NCBI GenBank assembly: GCA_003559215.1
Contig: PWMF01000221.1
Location: 1 to 64,000, forward strand
Origin: Natrialbaceae archaeon
GTDB taxonomy: Archaea; Halobacteriota; Halobacteria; Halobacteriales; Natrialbaceae
Reading direction: 5' to 3'
DNA: 64,000 bases
This document shows positions 1 to 9,215 of this stretch, piece by piece. Each line of letters starts with the position of its first letter. The first letter of the stretch is position 1. The translations under genes and the position numbers were made by a program. The notes beneath the pieces were generated by a model. That model saw only the letters and a program-made list of their open reading frames with translations. It was not told where the DNA came from and did no database searches.

Positions 1-152
1 CTAACCGGTCTCTCGCTTTTCGCGCGGGACCTGGAACGGTGGGTGGGCCGACGCCGCGACGACCGCCGACTCGGCGAGCAGTACGTTCCGGCCGAGCAGC
101 CGTCGGCCGCCCGTGGCGACTGACGAGCCGACTCCGTAGTTCGCCCGCGGAA

Positions 153-1361
153 TCACTTCGAGAAAAGACTCGTATGCACCGGCGCGAACGAGTCGTCGAC
201 GCTTTCGGTCTCGGGGTTCGTGTCCGTGATCGTCCGTCCGGAGAGCCCGCTCTCGAGCAGTTCCGACAGCGGTGGCCCGACCTTCTCGGGTTCGACGAGG
301 AAGGCGTCGTGGCCGTGGTCGGAGTCGACGACGTGGTGGGCGACGTCGACGTCGGCCTCGCGGGCGGCCTCGGCGACGATCTCGGCCTGCTCGACGGTGA
401 AGTGCCAGTCGCCGGTAAAGGAGAGGAGCAGCAGCTCGCCCTCGAACGCCGCAAGCGCGTCGGCGTCGGACTCGTAGCCGGCGGAGAGGTCGAAGTCGTC
501 CATCGCGCGGGTCAGGTAGAGGTAGCTGTTCGCGTCGAACCGGTCGGTGAACTTGTCGGCCTGGTAGTCGAGGTAGGACTCGACCTCGCGGTAGGGGAAG
601 AAGGCGGCCGCGGGATCCGGCGGGGTCTCGTGGACCGTCTCGCGGCCCGCCGACCGCCGACCGAACTTCCGGGCCATCGAGGACTTCGAGAGATACATGA
701 TGTGGCCGATCTGGCGGGCGCGGGCCAGCCCTTCCTCGGGCTCGGGGCCGCCGTAGTAGTGGCCGCCGTTCCAGTTGGGATCGCCCGTGATCGCCCGGCG
801 GGCGACGGTGTCGAGCGCGAGACACTGGGCGTCGAGCCTGGCTGCCGTCGCGACCCCCGCGGCCCGGTCGACGTCGTCGGGGTAGCGTCGGAGCCAGTCC
901 AAGACGTTCATCCCCCCGACGCTGCCGCCGACCACGGCGCGGAGTCGCCCCACACCGAGTTCGTCGAGCAGCCGCCGCTGAGCGCGGGTCCAGTCCCCGA
1001 TCGTCACCGGGGGAAAGTCGGTACCGTACGGGTCCCCGGTTTCGGGGTTCGTGCTCGAGGGACCCGTCGTCCCGTAACACGAGCCCGGCGCGTTCGCACA
1101 GACGACGTAGTACTCGGTGGTGTCGATCGCCTTCCCCGGGCCGACGACGTCGCCCCACCAGGCTCGAGCCTGGCCCGCGGTCCCATCGCCGGCGTCGGGG
1201 CGACGGGCGACGTGGGCGCTGCCGGTCAGGGCGTGGCAGATCAGCACCGCATTGTCGCCGGTGAACTCGCCGTAGGTCTCGTAGGCGACCTCGAGGCTCG
1301 GGATCGTCTCCCCCGAGAGGAACTGGAACTCCCCGAGGTCAATCGTCTCCTTCGTCGTCAC
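153..1361 (-). CDS. metX: Homoserine O-acetyltransferase
   Basis: Alpha/beta-hydrolase that activates homoserine by O-acetylation for methionine synthesis in the cytoplasm. The 402-residue protein opens with the family N-terminus ([26 protein letters not shown]), and has the nucleophile elbow GGSVGG near residue 147 and a C-terminal DHGHDAFL supplying the catalytic His. Start is GTG at 1361. It follows metY by 3 bases on the same strand, so the two are almost certainly co-transcribed and functionally paired: the product O-acetylhomoserine is the MetY substrate. Succinyl versus acetyl specificity cannot be told from sequence alone. Confidence 0.95.
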   Translation of the reverse strand: MTTKETIDLGEFQFLSGETIPSLEVAYETYGEFTGDNAVLICHALTGSAHVARRPDAGDGTAGQARAWWGDVVGPGKAIDTTEYYVVCANAPGSCYGTTGPSSTNPETGDPYGTDFPPVTIGDWTRAQRRLLDELGVGRLRAVVGGSVGGMNVLDWLRRYPDDVDRAAGVATAARLDAQCLALDTVARRAITGDPNWNGGHYYGGPEPEEGLARARQIGHIMYLSKSSMARKFGRRSAGRETVHETPPDPAAAFFPYREVESYLDYQADKFTDRFDANSYLYLTRAMDDFDLSAGYESDADALAAFEGELLLLSFTGDWHFTVEQAEIVAEAAREADVDVAHHVVDSDHGHDAFLVEPEKVGPPLSELLESGLSGRTITDTNPETESVDDSFAPVHTSLFSK

Positions 1362-1364
1362 GGG

Positions 1365-2705
1365 TTATCCCTCGCGAGCCGCGCGTGTAGCTTCGTCGAT
1401 CGCTCCCTCGAGGTCGGCGAGGATGTCCGCGGGGTCTTCGATCCCGACGGACATCCGGACGAGGTCCGGCGTGACGCCGGCTTCCTCCTGTTCTTCCGGG
1501 GTGAGCTGACCGTGCGTCGTGCTCGCGGGATGGATCACCAGCGTCTTGGCGTCGCCGATGTTCGCGAGAAACTGGGCGACCTCGACGTTCTCGCAGAAGG
1601 TCTTCCCGGCCTCGTACCCGCCGCGCTCACCCGCCCCCTCGAGCCCGAACGCGATCATCCCGCCGTAATCCGAGAGGTACTGGGAGGCGTTGTCGTGGGT
1701 CCGATGGGACTCGAGTCCCGGATAGGTGACCCAGGCGACGTCCTCGTGTTCGGCCAGGTAGTCGGCGACGATGGCGGCGTTCTCGCAGTGTTTCTCGACG
1801 CGCACGGGGAGACTCTCGAGGCCCTGCAGGGTCTGCCAGGCGTCGAACGGCGACTGCTGGTTGCCCAGGCTCCGCAGCGAGCGGTATCGCGCAGCCGCGG
1901 CGAAGGGCGCCTCGGGGAAGTCCCGCGAGAAGTCGACGTCGTGGTAGGCGGCGTTCTGGCCGGCGATCTCGTCGTAGCCGTGCTCGCCCCAGGGGAAGGA
2001 GCCGCCGTCGACGAGGATCCCGCCGACCGTCGTGCCCGAGCCGTGGAGCCACTTCGTCGTCGACTCCCAGACGACATCGGCGCCGTGTTCGAGCGGGCGA
2101 CACAGCGCCGGCGTCGCGAACGTGTTGTCCACCACGAGCGGGACGCCGTTGTCGTGGGCGATCTCGGCGACGCACTCGAAGTCGGGCGTCACCAGCGAGG
2201 GGTTGCCGACGGTCTCGACGTGGACGAACGCGGTGTCCTCGTCGATCGCCTCCTCGTAGACCTCGTACTCGAGCGTCGAGACGAACCTGGTCTCGATGTC
2301 CCGTCGAGTGGCGGTCTTCGAGAAGTAGGCCGTCGTTCCGCCGTAGGTGTCCGTCGAACAGACCACGTTGTCGCCCGCCTCGGCGAGGATCAACACCGCC
2401 GAGTCGAGGGCGGCCATCCCGCTGCCGGTCGCGACCGCGCCCGCGCCCCCCTCGAGGGAAGCCAGGCGATCCTCGAGCACGCGTACTGTGGGGTTGGCGA
2501 TCCGCGAGTAGATGTACCCCTCACCCTCAAGGGCGTACAGCTCCGCGGCGGCGTCGGCGTCGTCGAAGACGTAGGAGGTCGTCTGGTAGAGCGGCGGTGC
2601 CATCGCGCCCGTCGCTGGATCCGGCGACTGTCCGGCGTGGACGCTGCGGGTTCCGAATCGCGGCTCGGACCGGGCGCTGCGCCCGTCGCTCTCGTCGTCA
2701 CTCAT
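1365..2705 (-). CDS. metY: O-acetylhomoserine aminocarboxypropyltransferase (sulfhydrylase)
   Basis: PLP-dependent Cys/Met metabolism enzyme that converts O-acetylhomoserine and sulfide to homocysteine. The 446 residues match the long MetY form (cystathionine synthases are shorter, near 400). Features: N-terminal GTRSVHAGQSPDPATGA, PLP-phosphate region GSGMAALDSAV, the Schiff-base Lys in ESTTKWLHG around residue 219, and C-terminal ASTTHGQLTPEE and RMSVGIED motifs. ATG start at 2705. It is the first gene of a metY-metX operon transcribed leftward and diverges from the MFS gene on the other strand. Confidence 0.95.
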   Translation of the reverse strand: MSDDESDGRSARSEPRFGTRSVHAGQSPDPATGAMAPPLYQTTSYVFDDADAAAELYALEGEGYIYSRIANPTVRVLEDRLASLEGGAGAVATGSGMAALDSAVLILAEAGDNVVCSTDTYGGTTAYFSKTATRRDIETRFVSTLEYEVYEEAIDEDTAFVHVETVGNPSLVTPDFECVAEIAHDNGVPLVVDNTFATPALCRPLEHGADVVWESTTKWLHGSGTTVGGILVDGGSFPWGEHGYDEIAGQNAAYHDVDFSRDFPEAPFAAAARYRSLRSLGNQQSPFDAWQTLQGLESLPVRVEKHCENAAIVADYLAEHEDVAWVTYPGLESHRTHDNASQYLSDYGGMIAFGLEGAGERGGYEAGKTFCENVEVAQFLANIGDAKTLVIHPASTTHGQLTPEEQEEAGVTPDLVRMSVGIEDPADILADLEGAIDEATRAAREG

Positions 2706-2818
2706 GTTTAGTACGCATACTTCTCCACGTTCATATGCGTCCCAGTAACGGCAAAAACCGCAGGCCCGAAGCGGACCGGACGAACGGCTTCATAGGCGAC
2801 GAGTGCGAACCAGGGGCC

Positions 2819-4051
2819 GTGCACTCGAGTGACCGCGACCGGATCCTCCTCGCGGCGGTCGTCTTCGCGGTGCTGTTCTCGCAGCTGTTGCTCTACCCCG
2901 GCGTCGCGACGCTCGTCGAGACGCTGGGCGCCGAGGCGACGGCCTCGCCGTTCGCCGAAACTGCGCTGGACGCGAGCATGTGGTTTCTGGTGAGCGAGTT
3001 CGCCGCCTACGTCGCCTTCGTCGGCGTCTGGGGGCTCGCGAGCGACGCGATGGGCCGTCGCCGCCCCCTCATCGTCTCCGGGGCGCTGGCCGGCGCGGTC
3101 GGCTACGCCGCCCTCGCCGCCGCACCCCTCCTCGGAGGCGTCCCGTTCGAGGGCGTACTCGTCCTGCGGCTCTTCCAGGGGGCGATGACGATCGGCGCGT
3201 TCTCGCTGACGATGACGATGCTGATGGACCTCGAGGGCGGCCACGGCCGGAACATGGGCGCGGCGGGGATCGCGATCGGGCTCGGGGCCGCCCTCGGCGC
3301 TCCCGTCGGCGGACAGCTGACGGAACTCCATCCCCTCGCGCCGCTGATCGTCGCGTCCGCCCTGCTGGTCTGTGTCGGCGTACTGGTCTCGTTCGCCCCC
3401 GACAGAACCGGCGGCGGTCGACGGTCCGCTCGAGTCCTCCTCGAGGGAGTTCGACGGCGGCCGACACTGACGATCCCATACGCGTTCGGGTTCGTCGATC
3501 GGCTGACGGCCGGCTTCTTCGCGCTGGTCGGGACGCTGTACTTCCAAGATGCGTTTGGGCTGGATCCCGGCGCGACCGGGCTCATGCTCGCGTGCTTTTT
3601 CGCTCCCTTCGCCCTGCTGCAGTATCCGATGGGCGTGCTCTCGGACCGGATCGGGCGAACGATCCCGATCGTCGTCGGCTCGCTGTGTTACGGCGTCGGC
3701 ATCCTCGCGGTCGGCGCCGCCCCGTCGGTCGCGACCGCCGCCGCCGCGATGGTCGCCGTCGGCGTCCTCGGCGCGCTGGTCTCGCCGGCGACGATGGCAC
3801 TGGTCACCGACATCGCTCGCGAGCGCGAGCGCGGCGTTGCGATGGCCGGCTTCAACCTCGCCGGAAGCCTCGGCTTTCTCGGCGGATTCCTGATCGGCGG
3901 GACCGTCGCCGGCAGCTACGGCTATGGTTCAGCGTTTCTCGCCGTCGGCGGCCTCGAAATTCTGATTGCGCTCATCGCCGTTCCCATCTTTTTGCGGCTG
4001 TCGGTCGATCGCAGTGAGCGGTTTCGTGCGAGCGACGGCGGTGACGGCTGA
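2819..4051 (+). CDS. MFS transporter (multidrug/sugar efflux type)
   Basis: Twelve-helix major facilitator in the cell membrane. The first-half signature GLASDAMGRRRPLI lies between helices 2 and 3, and the equivalent second-half motif GVLSDRIGRTIPIV is present, as in drug:H+ antiporters of the SetA/MdtG type. Substrate unknown. I prefer GTG at 2819 (VHSSDRDRILL), because a TATA-like CTTCATA lies about 27 bases upstream and the protein then enters the first helix directly. An in-frame ATG at 2735 would add 28 charged residues. Longer versions would run into metY on the opposite strand. Confidence 0.85.
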   Translation: MHSSDRDRILLAAVVFAVLFSQLLLYPGVATLVETLGAEATASPFAETALDASMWFLVSEFAAYVAFVGVWGLASDAMGRRRPLIVSGALAGAVGYAALAAAPLLGGVPFEGVLVLRLFQGAMTIGAFSLTMTMLMDLEGGHGRNMGAAGIAIGLGAALGAPVGGQLTELHPLAPLIVASALLVCVGVLVSFAPDRTGGGRRSARVLLEGVRRRPTLTIPYAFGFVDRLTAGFFALVGTLYFQDAFGLDPGATGLMLACFFAPFALLQYPMGVLSDRIGRTIPIVVGSLCYGVGILAVGAAPSVATAAAAMVAVGVLGALVSPATMALVTDIARERERGVAMAGFNLAGSLGFLGGFLIGGTVAGSYGYGSAFLAVGGLEILIALIAVPIFLRLSVDRSERFRASDGGDG

Positions 4052-4146
4052 TCGACACCTCCGATTTCGAGGGTGAATCGGTCCGACCGATATTACCGAA
4101 ATCCGTGGTATGAGACCTCATGGCGACGCTCGGATGGAGGGTTGCA

Positions 4147-4155
4147 ATTTTTATG
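4147..4155 (+). promoter_or_regulatory. TATA element of the halocyanin-like gene
   Basis: The run TTTTTATGT is centred about 27 bases before the ATG at 4179. That is the spacing expected for a haloarchaeal leaderless transcript, and it decides the start against the upstream in-frame ATG at 4110. Confidence 0.5.
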
Positions 4156-4178
4156 TACTCGGTCCCAACCCATCGGTG

Positions 4179-4928
4179 ATGACACGAGATAACGGCATTT
4201 CGCGACGGACCGCGATGAAGGTCACGGGTGCTGCGGCTGCGACGACGCTTGTTGCAGGCTGTGGTGGCAACGGCGACGACGACGAGAACGGCGACGACGA
4301 CGACGACGAGAACGGCGCCAACGGCGACGGTGTCGAGATCGAGCCCGGCGAGCGTATCGTCTTTTACGGCGACTCCGCCGGCTGGGAAGGCGAGGAGCCC
4401 GAAGACATCGACGGCGAGGAGAACCCCACGCTGATCCTCCAGGAAGGCGAGGAGTACGAGATCGGCTGGGAAGAGGGCGACGGCACCCAGCACAACATCG
4501 AGATCGTCGACGAGGACGACGACGTCGTCGACGACCTCTCGACCGACAACGCCGAGGAAGGTGGCGACGACCAGTTCCTCGAGTTCGAGGCCAGCGACGA
4601 GATGGCCGAGTACGTCTGCCGTCCCCACGACAACGCGATGCGCGGCGCCCTCGAGATCGAGGAAGGCGAGAACGGCGCTGACGACGAGAACGGCGACGAC
4701 GAGGAGAACGGCGCCGACGACGAGAACGGTGCCGATGACGAGAACGGCGCTGATGACGAGAACGGTGCCGACGACGAGAACGGTGCCGACGACGAGAACG
4801 GCGCTGACGACGAGAACGGCGCTGACGACGAGAACGGTGCCGACGACGAGAACGGCGCTGACGACGAGAACGGTGCCGACGACGAGAACGGCGACGACGA
4901 GCTCGTCGGCGACGACGAAGACGAGTAA
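4179..4928 (+). CDS. Halocyanin-like copper lipoprotein with ENGADD repeat tail
   Basis: A 249-residue exported blue-copper protein, likely an electron carrier at the outer face of the membrane. It has a Tat signal (SRRTAMKV) ending in the lipobox VAGC with Cys28 as lipidation site, an acidic spacer, and then a cupredoxin domain (about 52-162). The ligand set is complete: His105 (TQHNI), then Cys147, His150 and Met154 in CRPHDNAM. After the fold comes a purely acidic tail dominated by ten tandem ENGADD hexapeptides. Halocyanins normally end with the domain or a short linker, so the tail is unusual. Start chosen from the TATA box spacing and the Tat motif position. Confidence 0.9.
   Translation: MTRDNGISRRTAMKVTGAAAATTLVAGCGGNGDDDENGDDDDDENGANGDGVEIEPGERIVFYGDSAGWEGEEPEDIDGEENPTLILQEGEEYEIGWEEGDGTQHNIEIVDEDDDVVDDLSTDNAEEGGDDQFLEFEASDEMAEYVCRPHDNAMRGALEIEEGENGADDENGDDEENGADDENGADDENGADDENGADDENGADDENGADDENGADDENGADDENGADDENGADDENGDDELVGDDEDE
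4704..4883 (+). repeat. Ten tandem copies of an 18-bp unit (ENGADD)
   Basis: Ten consecutive in-frame 18-base units of the form GAGAACGGYGCYGAYGAC occupy exactly 180 bases inside the halocyanin-like gene. Units differ only at synonymous third positions (GGT GCC against GGC GCT), and a degenerate unit flanks each side. The near identity points to recent slippage or unequal recombination, so copy number probably varies between strains. Confidence 0.95.
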
Positions 4929-5316
4929 CCCACTCGCCTCGCGCAACGATTTATCCATTTTTGCAACGTCCGCAACGACGGAGCGATAGCTCCCTCGAGC
5001 GACCGCGCTACGGTCCAAACGTCGGGGTCGTCGGTCGCGCTCGGTGCTCGAGCAACGACTGGATCGCGGTCGTTTGTTTCGCTTCCAAACCTTTCTGACC
5101 ACTGTCAAGGACGCCCGCCGGCACACCCGCCGGATCGACCTCGTCCCCCGACTCGAGGCCGCCGGCGTTCGTGCCGGAAATTCGTTCCGTATTAGTTACT
5201 AACATACACCGTTCTTCCCGTGTTCCTGGTTAGCAATTCTCCCCGGATTCGGCACGTAGCACCACTCTACACCCGAATATCAAAATACAAATCCCCCCGG
5301 GACGTTTCGTGATAAA
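4929..5316. other. Intergenic region with no convincing gene
   Basis: Between the halocyanin-like gene and the DMT transporter. A short T-rich stretch near 4950-4966 could end the upstream transcript. A 65-codon frame on the minus strand (5008-5205) has weak third-position GC bias and no recognisable motif. A small inverted repeat TTAGT-T-ACTAA lies at 5192-5202. I see no RNA gene. Confidence 0.5.
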
Positions 5317-6342
5317 ATGACTTCACAGCGAGATATCTTCCTCTTCGTTGCGCTCGCGGTCGCCTGGGGGACCGCCTTCGGCGCGGTCGAGGTCGGCCTG
5401 GAGACACTGCCGCCGATCCTCTTCGCCGCGCTCCGACTCGACGGCGCGGTCCTCTTGTTCGTCGCGGCCATCGCCGCGCTCGGCTACGAGTGGCGACCGC
5501 GAACCAGAGCAGACTGGGTCACGATTATCGTTTCGGGCGGTCTGATCGTCGGCGGCCACTACGGGCTCATGTTTCTCGGACAGTCGTACGTCTCGAGCGC
5601 GGTCGCGGCGATCGTGCTCAGCCTGACGCCGATCGTGACGCCCCCGCTCGCGCTGGCGCTGTTGCCCCGCGAGCGGATCCGAGCGCCGGCGGTCGTCGGA
5701 CTCGGACTCGGACTGGCCGGCGTCGTCATGATCGCCCTGTCGGGCGGCTCGCTCGACGGACAGGTCGTCGGCGTTGCCCTCCTGTTCGGCTCGTCGCTCG
5801 TGTTCGCGATCGGTTCGGTGCTGACCGAACGTACTCGAGGGACGCTGCCGCTGCTCCCGCTCCAGACGTGGGCGATGGCCGTCGGCGCCGCCATGCTCCA
5901 CGCGCTGAGCGTCGCCCACCCGGGCGAGAGCGCCGCCGGACTCCGAGCCGCGCTGACGGCCGAGACGACCGCGGCACTCGCGTACCTCGCGATCGTCTCC
6001 ACCGCGGGCGGCTTCCTGGCGTACTTCGTCCTGCTCGAGCGCGTCGGCGCGAGCGAACTCAGCCTCGTCAACTACGCCTCGCCCGTCATCGCGGCGATCG
6101 TCGGCTGGGCGCTGCTCGGCGAGACGATCACGCTCGCGACGGTCGGCGGGTTCGCGTTGATCATCGCTGGGTTCGCGCTGTGCAAGATCGGCGCGCTCTG
6201 GAAGCTCGGCGCGCCCGTGGTCGGCTACGGCCCGACCCGACCCGCGGCCGCGGCAGCCAGAGCCGGCGACATCGTCGTCGACGGCAACGTCTACGTAGCC
6301 GGTACCGACAGCTACGCCGGCCGGGCGCAGTCGGCTGACTGA
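5317..6342 (+). CDS. DMT superfamily (EamA) transporter
   Basis: Integral membrane exporter of 341 residues with two EamA repeats of about five helices each. The first starts FVALAVAWGTAFGAVEVGLETLPP and the second contains SSLVFAIGSVLTERTRG. The usual end-of-repeat motif (NYASPVIAAIVGWALLGETIT) is clear at about 247-270. Members export amino acids or other metabolites; the substrate is not predictable here. A hydrophilic C-terminal tail of about 40 residues follows the last helix. Start ATG at 5317 directly precedes the first helix. Confidence 0.88.
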   Translation: MTSQRDIFLFVALAVAWGTAFGAVEVGLETLPPILFAALRLDGAVLLFVAAIAALGYEWRPRTRADWVTIIVSGGLIVGGHYGLMFLGQSYVSSAVAAIVLSLTPIVTPPLALALLPRERIRAPAVVGLGLGLAGVVMIALSGGSLDGQVVGVALLFGSSLVFAIGSVLTERTRGTLPLLPLQTWAMAVGAAMLHALSVAHPGESAAGLRAALTAETTAALAYLAIVSTAGGFLAYFVLLERVGASELSLVNYASPVIAAIVGWALLGETITLATVGGFALIIAGFALCKIGALWKLGAPVVGYGPTRPAAAAARAGDIVVDGNVYVAGTDSYAGRAQSAD

Positions 6343-6461
6343 GCGGCGGCGCTCGACCGTTCAGCACACGACAAGTCGTCTGCCACGGGCCGAACGGAGC
6401 GCTCGTCGGTTCGAACCTCGGAACGGCCGCGTTCCTCCCGGCCTCCGGACTGGTCTCGCTG

Positions 6462-6698
6462 GTGTTCCTCCACGCGAAACTCGACCACGTCCTCGAGACG
6501 ATCGGCAATGATGGAACCGCGGTAGCGTCGAAGACGAACTGCTCGAACTGTGGCACCCGGGTCGCGGTCGACGCCGACCGCTGTGAGTACTGCGAGGGCT
6601 CGTCGACAGACGACACTGCCACTGCCGACGCCGATCGGAACCGAGCCGACGGTCTTGTAGACGACGAGACGCCGGACTACGGCTGGGTCGGCAAGTGA
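6462..6698 (+). CDS. Small zinc-ribbon protein, probably 5-prime truncated
   Basis: Short frame from GTG at 6462 with two CxxC knuckles (NCSNCG then RCEYC) about 11 residues apart, typical of a zinc-ribbon domain, and an acidic tail. The frame is open upstream to 6339 and still reads like a protein (a hydrophobic stretch FLPASGLVSLVFLH leads into it) but has no ATG or GTG before 6462. This suggests that a longer membrane-anchored zinc-ribbon protein lost its N-terminus. An IS-type hairpin relic lies about 100 bases downstream. Function unknown. Confidence 0.5.
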   Translation: MFLHAKLDHVLETIGNDGTAVASKTNCSNCGTRVAVDADRCEYCEGSSTDDTATADADRNRADGLVDDETPDYGWVGK

Positions 6699-6798
6699 GA
6701 CGATGTGTCAGTAGCGTCGCCGAAGCGACGACCGCTCCGTTCGGTCCGGACCACGACGATCCCTCCGGTCCTGTGGCATTCACAACGGTACAGCGCGG

Positions 6799-6830
6799 AA
6801 GCCCACGGCTTTAGCCGCGGGTAGATGACA
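6799..6830 (+). mobile_element. Relic of an IS200/IS605-type right end (hairpin)
   Basis: An imperfect palindrome at 6802-6821 (CCCACGGCT, TT loop, AGCCGCGGG; one A-C mismatch) preceded by GAAG and followed by TAGATGACA. This matches the subterminal right-end hairpin of haloarchaeal IS605/IS1341-like TnpB elements as I remember it. No tnpA or tnpB gene is present nearby, so only an end is left. Confidence 0.5.
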
Positions 6831-6877
6831 ACTACCATACCGCCTCGCGACGCAGTGGACCGTACTCAGGTGGTTAC

Positions 6878-7990
6878 GTGACCGAAAAACGCGAATACGG
6901 AGACGACTATCCCGACAAGACGCTGTACATTCCCGGCCCGACCGAGGTGCGCGAGGACGTCATCGAGGCGATGTGCGAGCCGATGTTCGGCCACCGGATG
7001 GACCGAATGACCGACCTCTATACGACCGTCGTCGAGGACACGAAGGAGTTCCTCGGCACCGACAACGACGTCGTCGTTCTGACAGCCTCCGGCACCGAGT
7101 TCTGGGAGGCCTCGACGCTCAACCTCGTCGACGAGAACATCCTCGTCGCGACCTGCGGGAGCTTCAGCGAGCGCCACGCCAACGTCGCCGAGCGCCTCGG
7201 AAAGAACGTCGACCGACTCGAGTACGAGTGGGGACGGGCGGTCAAACCCGAGGACATCCGCGAGGCCTTGGAGACGAGCGAGACCGACTACGACGTCGTC
7301 GCCTGCGTGATGAACGAGTCCTCGACCGGGGTTCGGAACCCGATCGAGGAGATCGGCGACGTCGTCGCCGAGTACCCCGACACCTACTTTGTCGTCGACG
7401 CGGTGTCGTCGCTGGGCGGCGACTACGTCGACATCGACGAACACAACGTCGACGTCATCTTCGCGTCCTCCCAGAAGGCGTTCGCGATGCCGCCCGGACT
7501 GGCGATCTGTGCCGTCAGCGACGACGCTTACGAGCGCGAACTGGAGAAAGATTCCGCCTCCTGGTACGGCGGCTTCCAGCGAACGATCGACTACTACGAC
7601 CGGAAGGGCCAGACCCACTCCACGCCCGCGATCCCGATCATGCTCGCCTACCGAAAGCAGATGAAACACATGCTCGAGGAGGGCCACGAGGCTCGAAGCG
7701 AGCGACACCGCGAGATGGCCGAGTACACCCGCGAGTGGGCCCGCGAACACTTCGGAATGTTCCCCGAGGAGGGCTACGAGTCACAGACGGTGAGCTGTAT
7801 CGAAAATACGCAGGGGATCGACGTCGCCGAAACCATCGACGCCGTCAGCGAGGAGTACGACATGGCTTTCTCGAACGGCTACGGCTCGCAGCTCGGCGAG
7901 AAAACGTTCCGCATCGGCCACATGGGCGAACACGACGTCGAGAGCATCGAGGCGCTGACCGACGCCATCGAAGACGTCGCCGACCTCTGA
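6878..7990 (+). CDS. Class V aminotransferase (alanine-glyoxylate / serine-pyruvate type)
   Basis: PLP-dependent fold-type I aminotransferase, 370 residues, GTG start. It begins with the family signature LYIPGPTEVREDVIEAM and a GHR site. It carries the TASGTEF phosphate-binding turn, the Asp of FVVDAVSSLGG that holds the PLP ring nitrogen, and the Schiff-base Lys in SSQKAFAMPPG around residue 200. Related enzymes transaminate glyoxylate or hydroxypyruvate with alanine or serine. A role in serine or phosphoserine metabolism is equally possible. It appears to be a single-gene unit, with an insertion-element relic in its upstream region. Confidence 0.9.
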   Translation: MTEKREYGDDYPDKTLYIPGPTEVREDVIEAMCEPMFGHRMDRMTDLYTTVVEDTKEFLGTDNDVVVLTASGTEFWEASTLNLVDENILVATCGSFSERHANVAERLGKNVDRLEYEWGRAVKPEDIREALETSETDYDVVACVMNESSTGVRNPIEEIGDVVAEYPDTYFVVDAVSSLGGDYVDIDEHNVDVIFASSQKAFAMPPGLAICAVSDDAYERELEKDSASWYGGFQRTIDYYDRKGQTHSTPAIPIMLAYRKQMKHMLEEGHEARSERHREMAEYTREWAREHFGMFPEEGYESQTVSCIENTQGIDVAETIDAVSEEYDMAFSNGYGSQLGEKTFRIGHMGEHDVESIEALTDAIEDVADL

Positions 7991-8419
7991 GACGGGCTCC
8001 CGTACGTCAGTTCCGAAGACCCCGAGCCGTTCCGCGGTCGCTTCGGTACACGGTTACAGGAGACCGTCTGAACCGCCGGTCGCTCGTCGACGATACGCCA
8101 CGACCGATCGACCCTTTGGATCCACGACCTCGTTTTCCGCGCTCGTTTCGACTCGGGACGACGGGCTCGACTCGAGTCCTCGAGCGACCGCTCCGTTCGT
8201 CCGGTTTGGATCGACCGAAACGGAGGTACCACATGATCGTTCCGGCAAGATGTGTAACTATTGCGAGATGCAGACACGGACTACCATGGTACACGTTACA
8301 TAGCTCTACAGCCCATCACGGTGCGAAATATTGGGTGTCTCGTGGTAGCACTTGACTAAAAATACCAATAGGGTGAAAGGTTATATGCGTCGAGCGCGTA
8401 CTTCGAACCGAAACCACTC
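7991..8419. other. Intergenic region without a supported gene
   Basis: No frame here has a recognisable protein or a good start. The end carries the promoter of the next gene: GGTTATATGC at about 8387-8397 is 27-28 bases before the ATG at 8420. No tRNA fold or long hairpin was seen. Confidence 0.5.
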
Positions 8420-8701
8420 ATGACGCGATACTTCCACCCCCAGTCGGCCGAATCGACTCGAGAACGAACCGCGAGGTCGGGTTCGATCGGCGGCGGGTTC
8501 CTCTTCGTCCTCGCGGCGATGGGGCTGCTCGTCGCGATCAGCTACCCACTGACCGTCGCCGCCGCCGTCGGCGCCGTCGCGGCCGCGGCGCTGGTCTTTC
8601 GACTCGGAGCCCCGGCGCTGGCCCGCGAGCTTCACGGCCGGATGACCGAACTCGAGGTTCCCGGCATCGGCACCGTCCGAATCCGCGTCGACGCGCGATA
8701 A
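8420..8701 (+). CDS. Small membrane protein, two helices, unknown function
   Basis: 93 residues: a charged N-terminus, two adjacent hydrophobic helices (about 27-47 and 49-68), then a short cytoplasmic-looking segment ending GIGTVRIRVDAR. The TATA box TTATAT about 28 bases upstream supports a leaderless ATG start at 8420. Not assigned to a functional family. Confidence 0.7.
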   Translation: MTRYFHPQSAESTRERTARSGSIGGGFLFVLAAMGLLVAISYPLTVAAAVGAVAAAALVFRLGAPALARELHGRMTELEVPGIGTVRIRVDAR

Positions 8702-8800
8702 CGCCTCTGTTTTGCGACTGCAGGTCCCGAAGAACGCGAACGAAACGACGCCGTCGCTACGACGCTCGAGCGGAACGCAAACGAAGCGTAAAAACCGAAA

Positions 8801-9091
8801 CTACTGAATGTGGCCTTCGCGCCGGAGCTGGTCGGCCTCGCTCTTCTCGTAGCGCCAGGTGATGTCAGCCTTCTCGTCCTGCCAGTCCCAGGGCTCGACG
8901 AGGACGACGTCGTCCTCACGGATCCAGATGCGCTTTTGCATCTTTCCGGGGATGCGTGCGGTCCGTTCGGTTCCATCGGCACACCGTACCTTGACGCGGT
9001 TCGCCCCGAGCATGTTGGTAACGGTCGCGAACACCTCGTCCTCGTCGGGCATCCGAAGGTCGTTCCGACCGCCGTCACCGTCGTCGCTCAT
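8801..9091 (-). CDS. eif1A: Translation initiation factor aIF-1A
   Basis: 96-residue archaeal IF1/eIF1A, an OB-fold protein that binds the small ribosomal subunit A site and promotes initiation. The typical core is present ([17 protein letters not shown], then [23 protein letters not shown]), with the short flexible acidic N-terminus and a C-terminal [12 protein letters not shown] at 9091. It is divergent from the small membrane gene that begins at 9216, so the two share an upstream region. Confidence 0.97.
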   Translation of the reverse strand: MSDDGDGGRNDLRMPDEDEVFATVTNMLGANRVKVRCADGTERTARIPGKMQKRIWIREDDVVLVEPWDWQDEKADITWRYEKSEADQLRREGHIQ

Positions 9092-9215
9092 ATCGCGGGC
9101 TTCGCGTTCGATCGGTTTAATCCTTTATCGATTTCCCGGCCGAATTGCCCCGACTCCCGGTCTGTACCCGTGACGAACCACGTCGCTTATCTCTCTGCCC
9201 TGACCAGTCCAGCGT

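Noticed and set aside
39-2711. 890-codon open frame on the plus strand
   Set aside because: It covers metX and metY on the opposite strand in full and has the typical shadow composition.
5008-5205. 65-codon frame on the minus strand between the halocyanin-like and DMT genes
   Set aside because: Third-position GC is lower than neighbours, there is no motif and no clear promoter. Kept only as part of the intergenic note.
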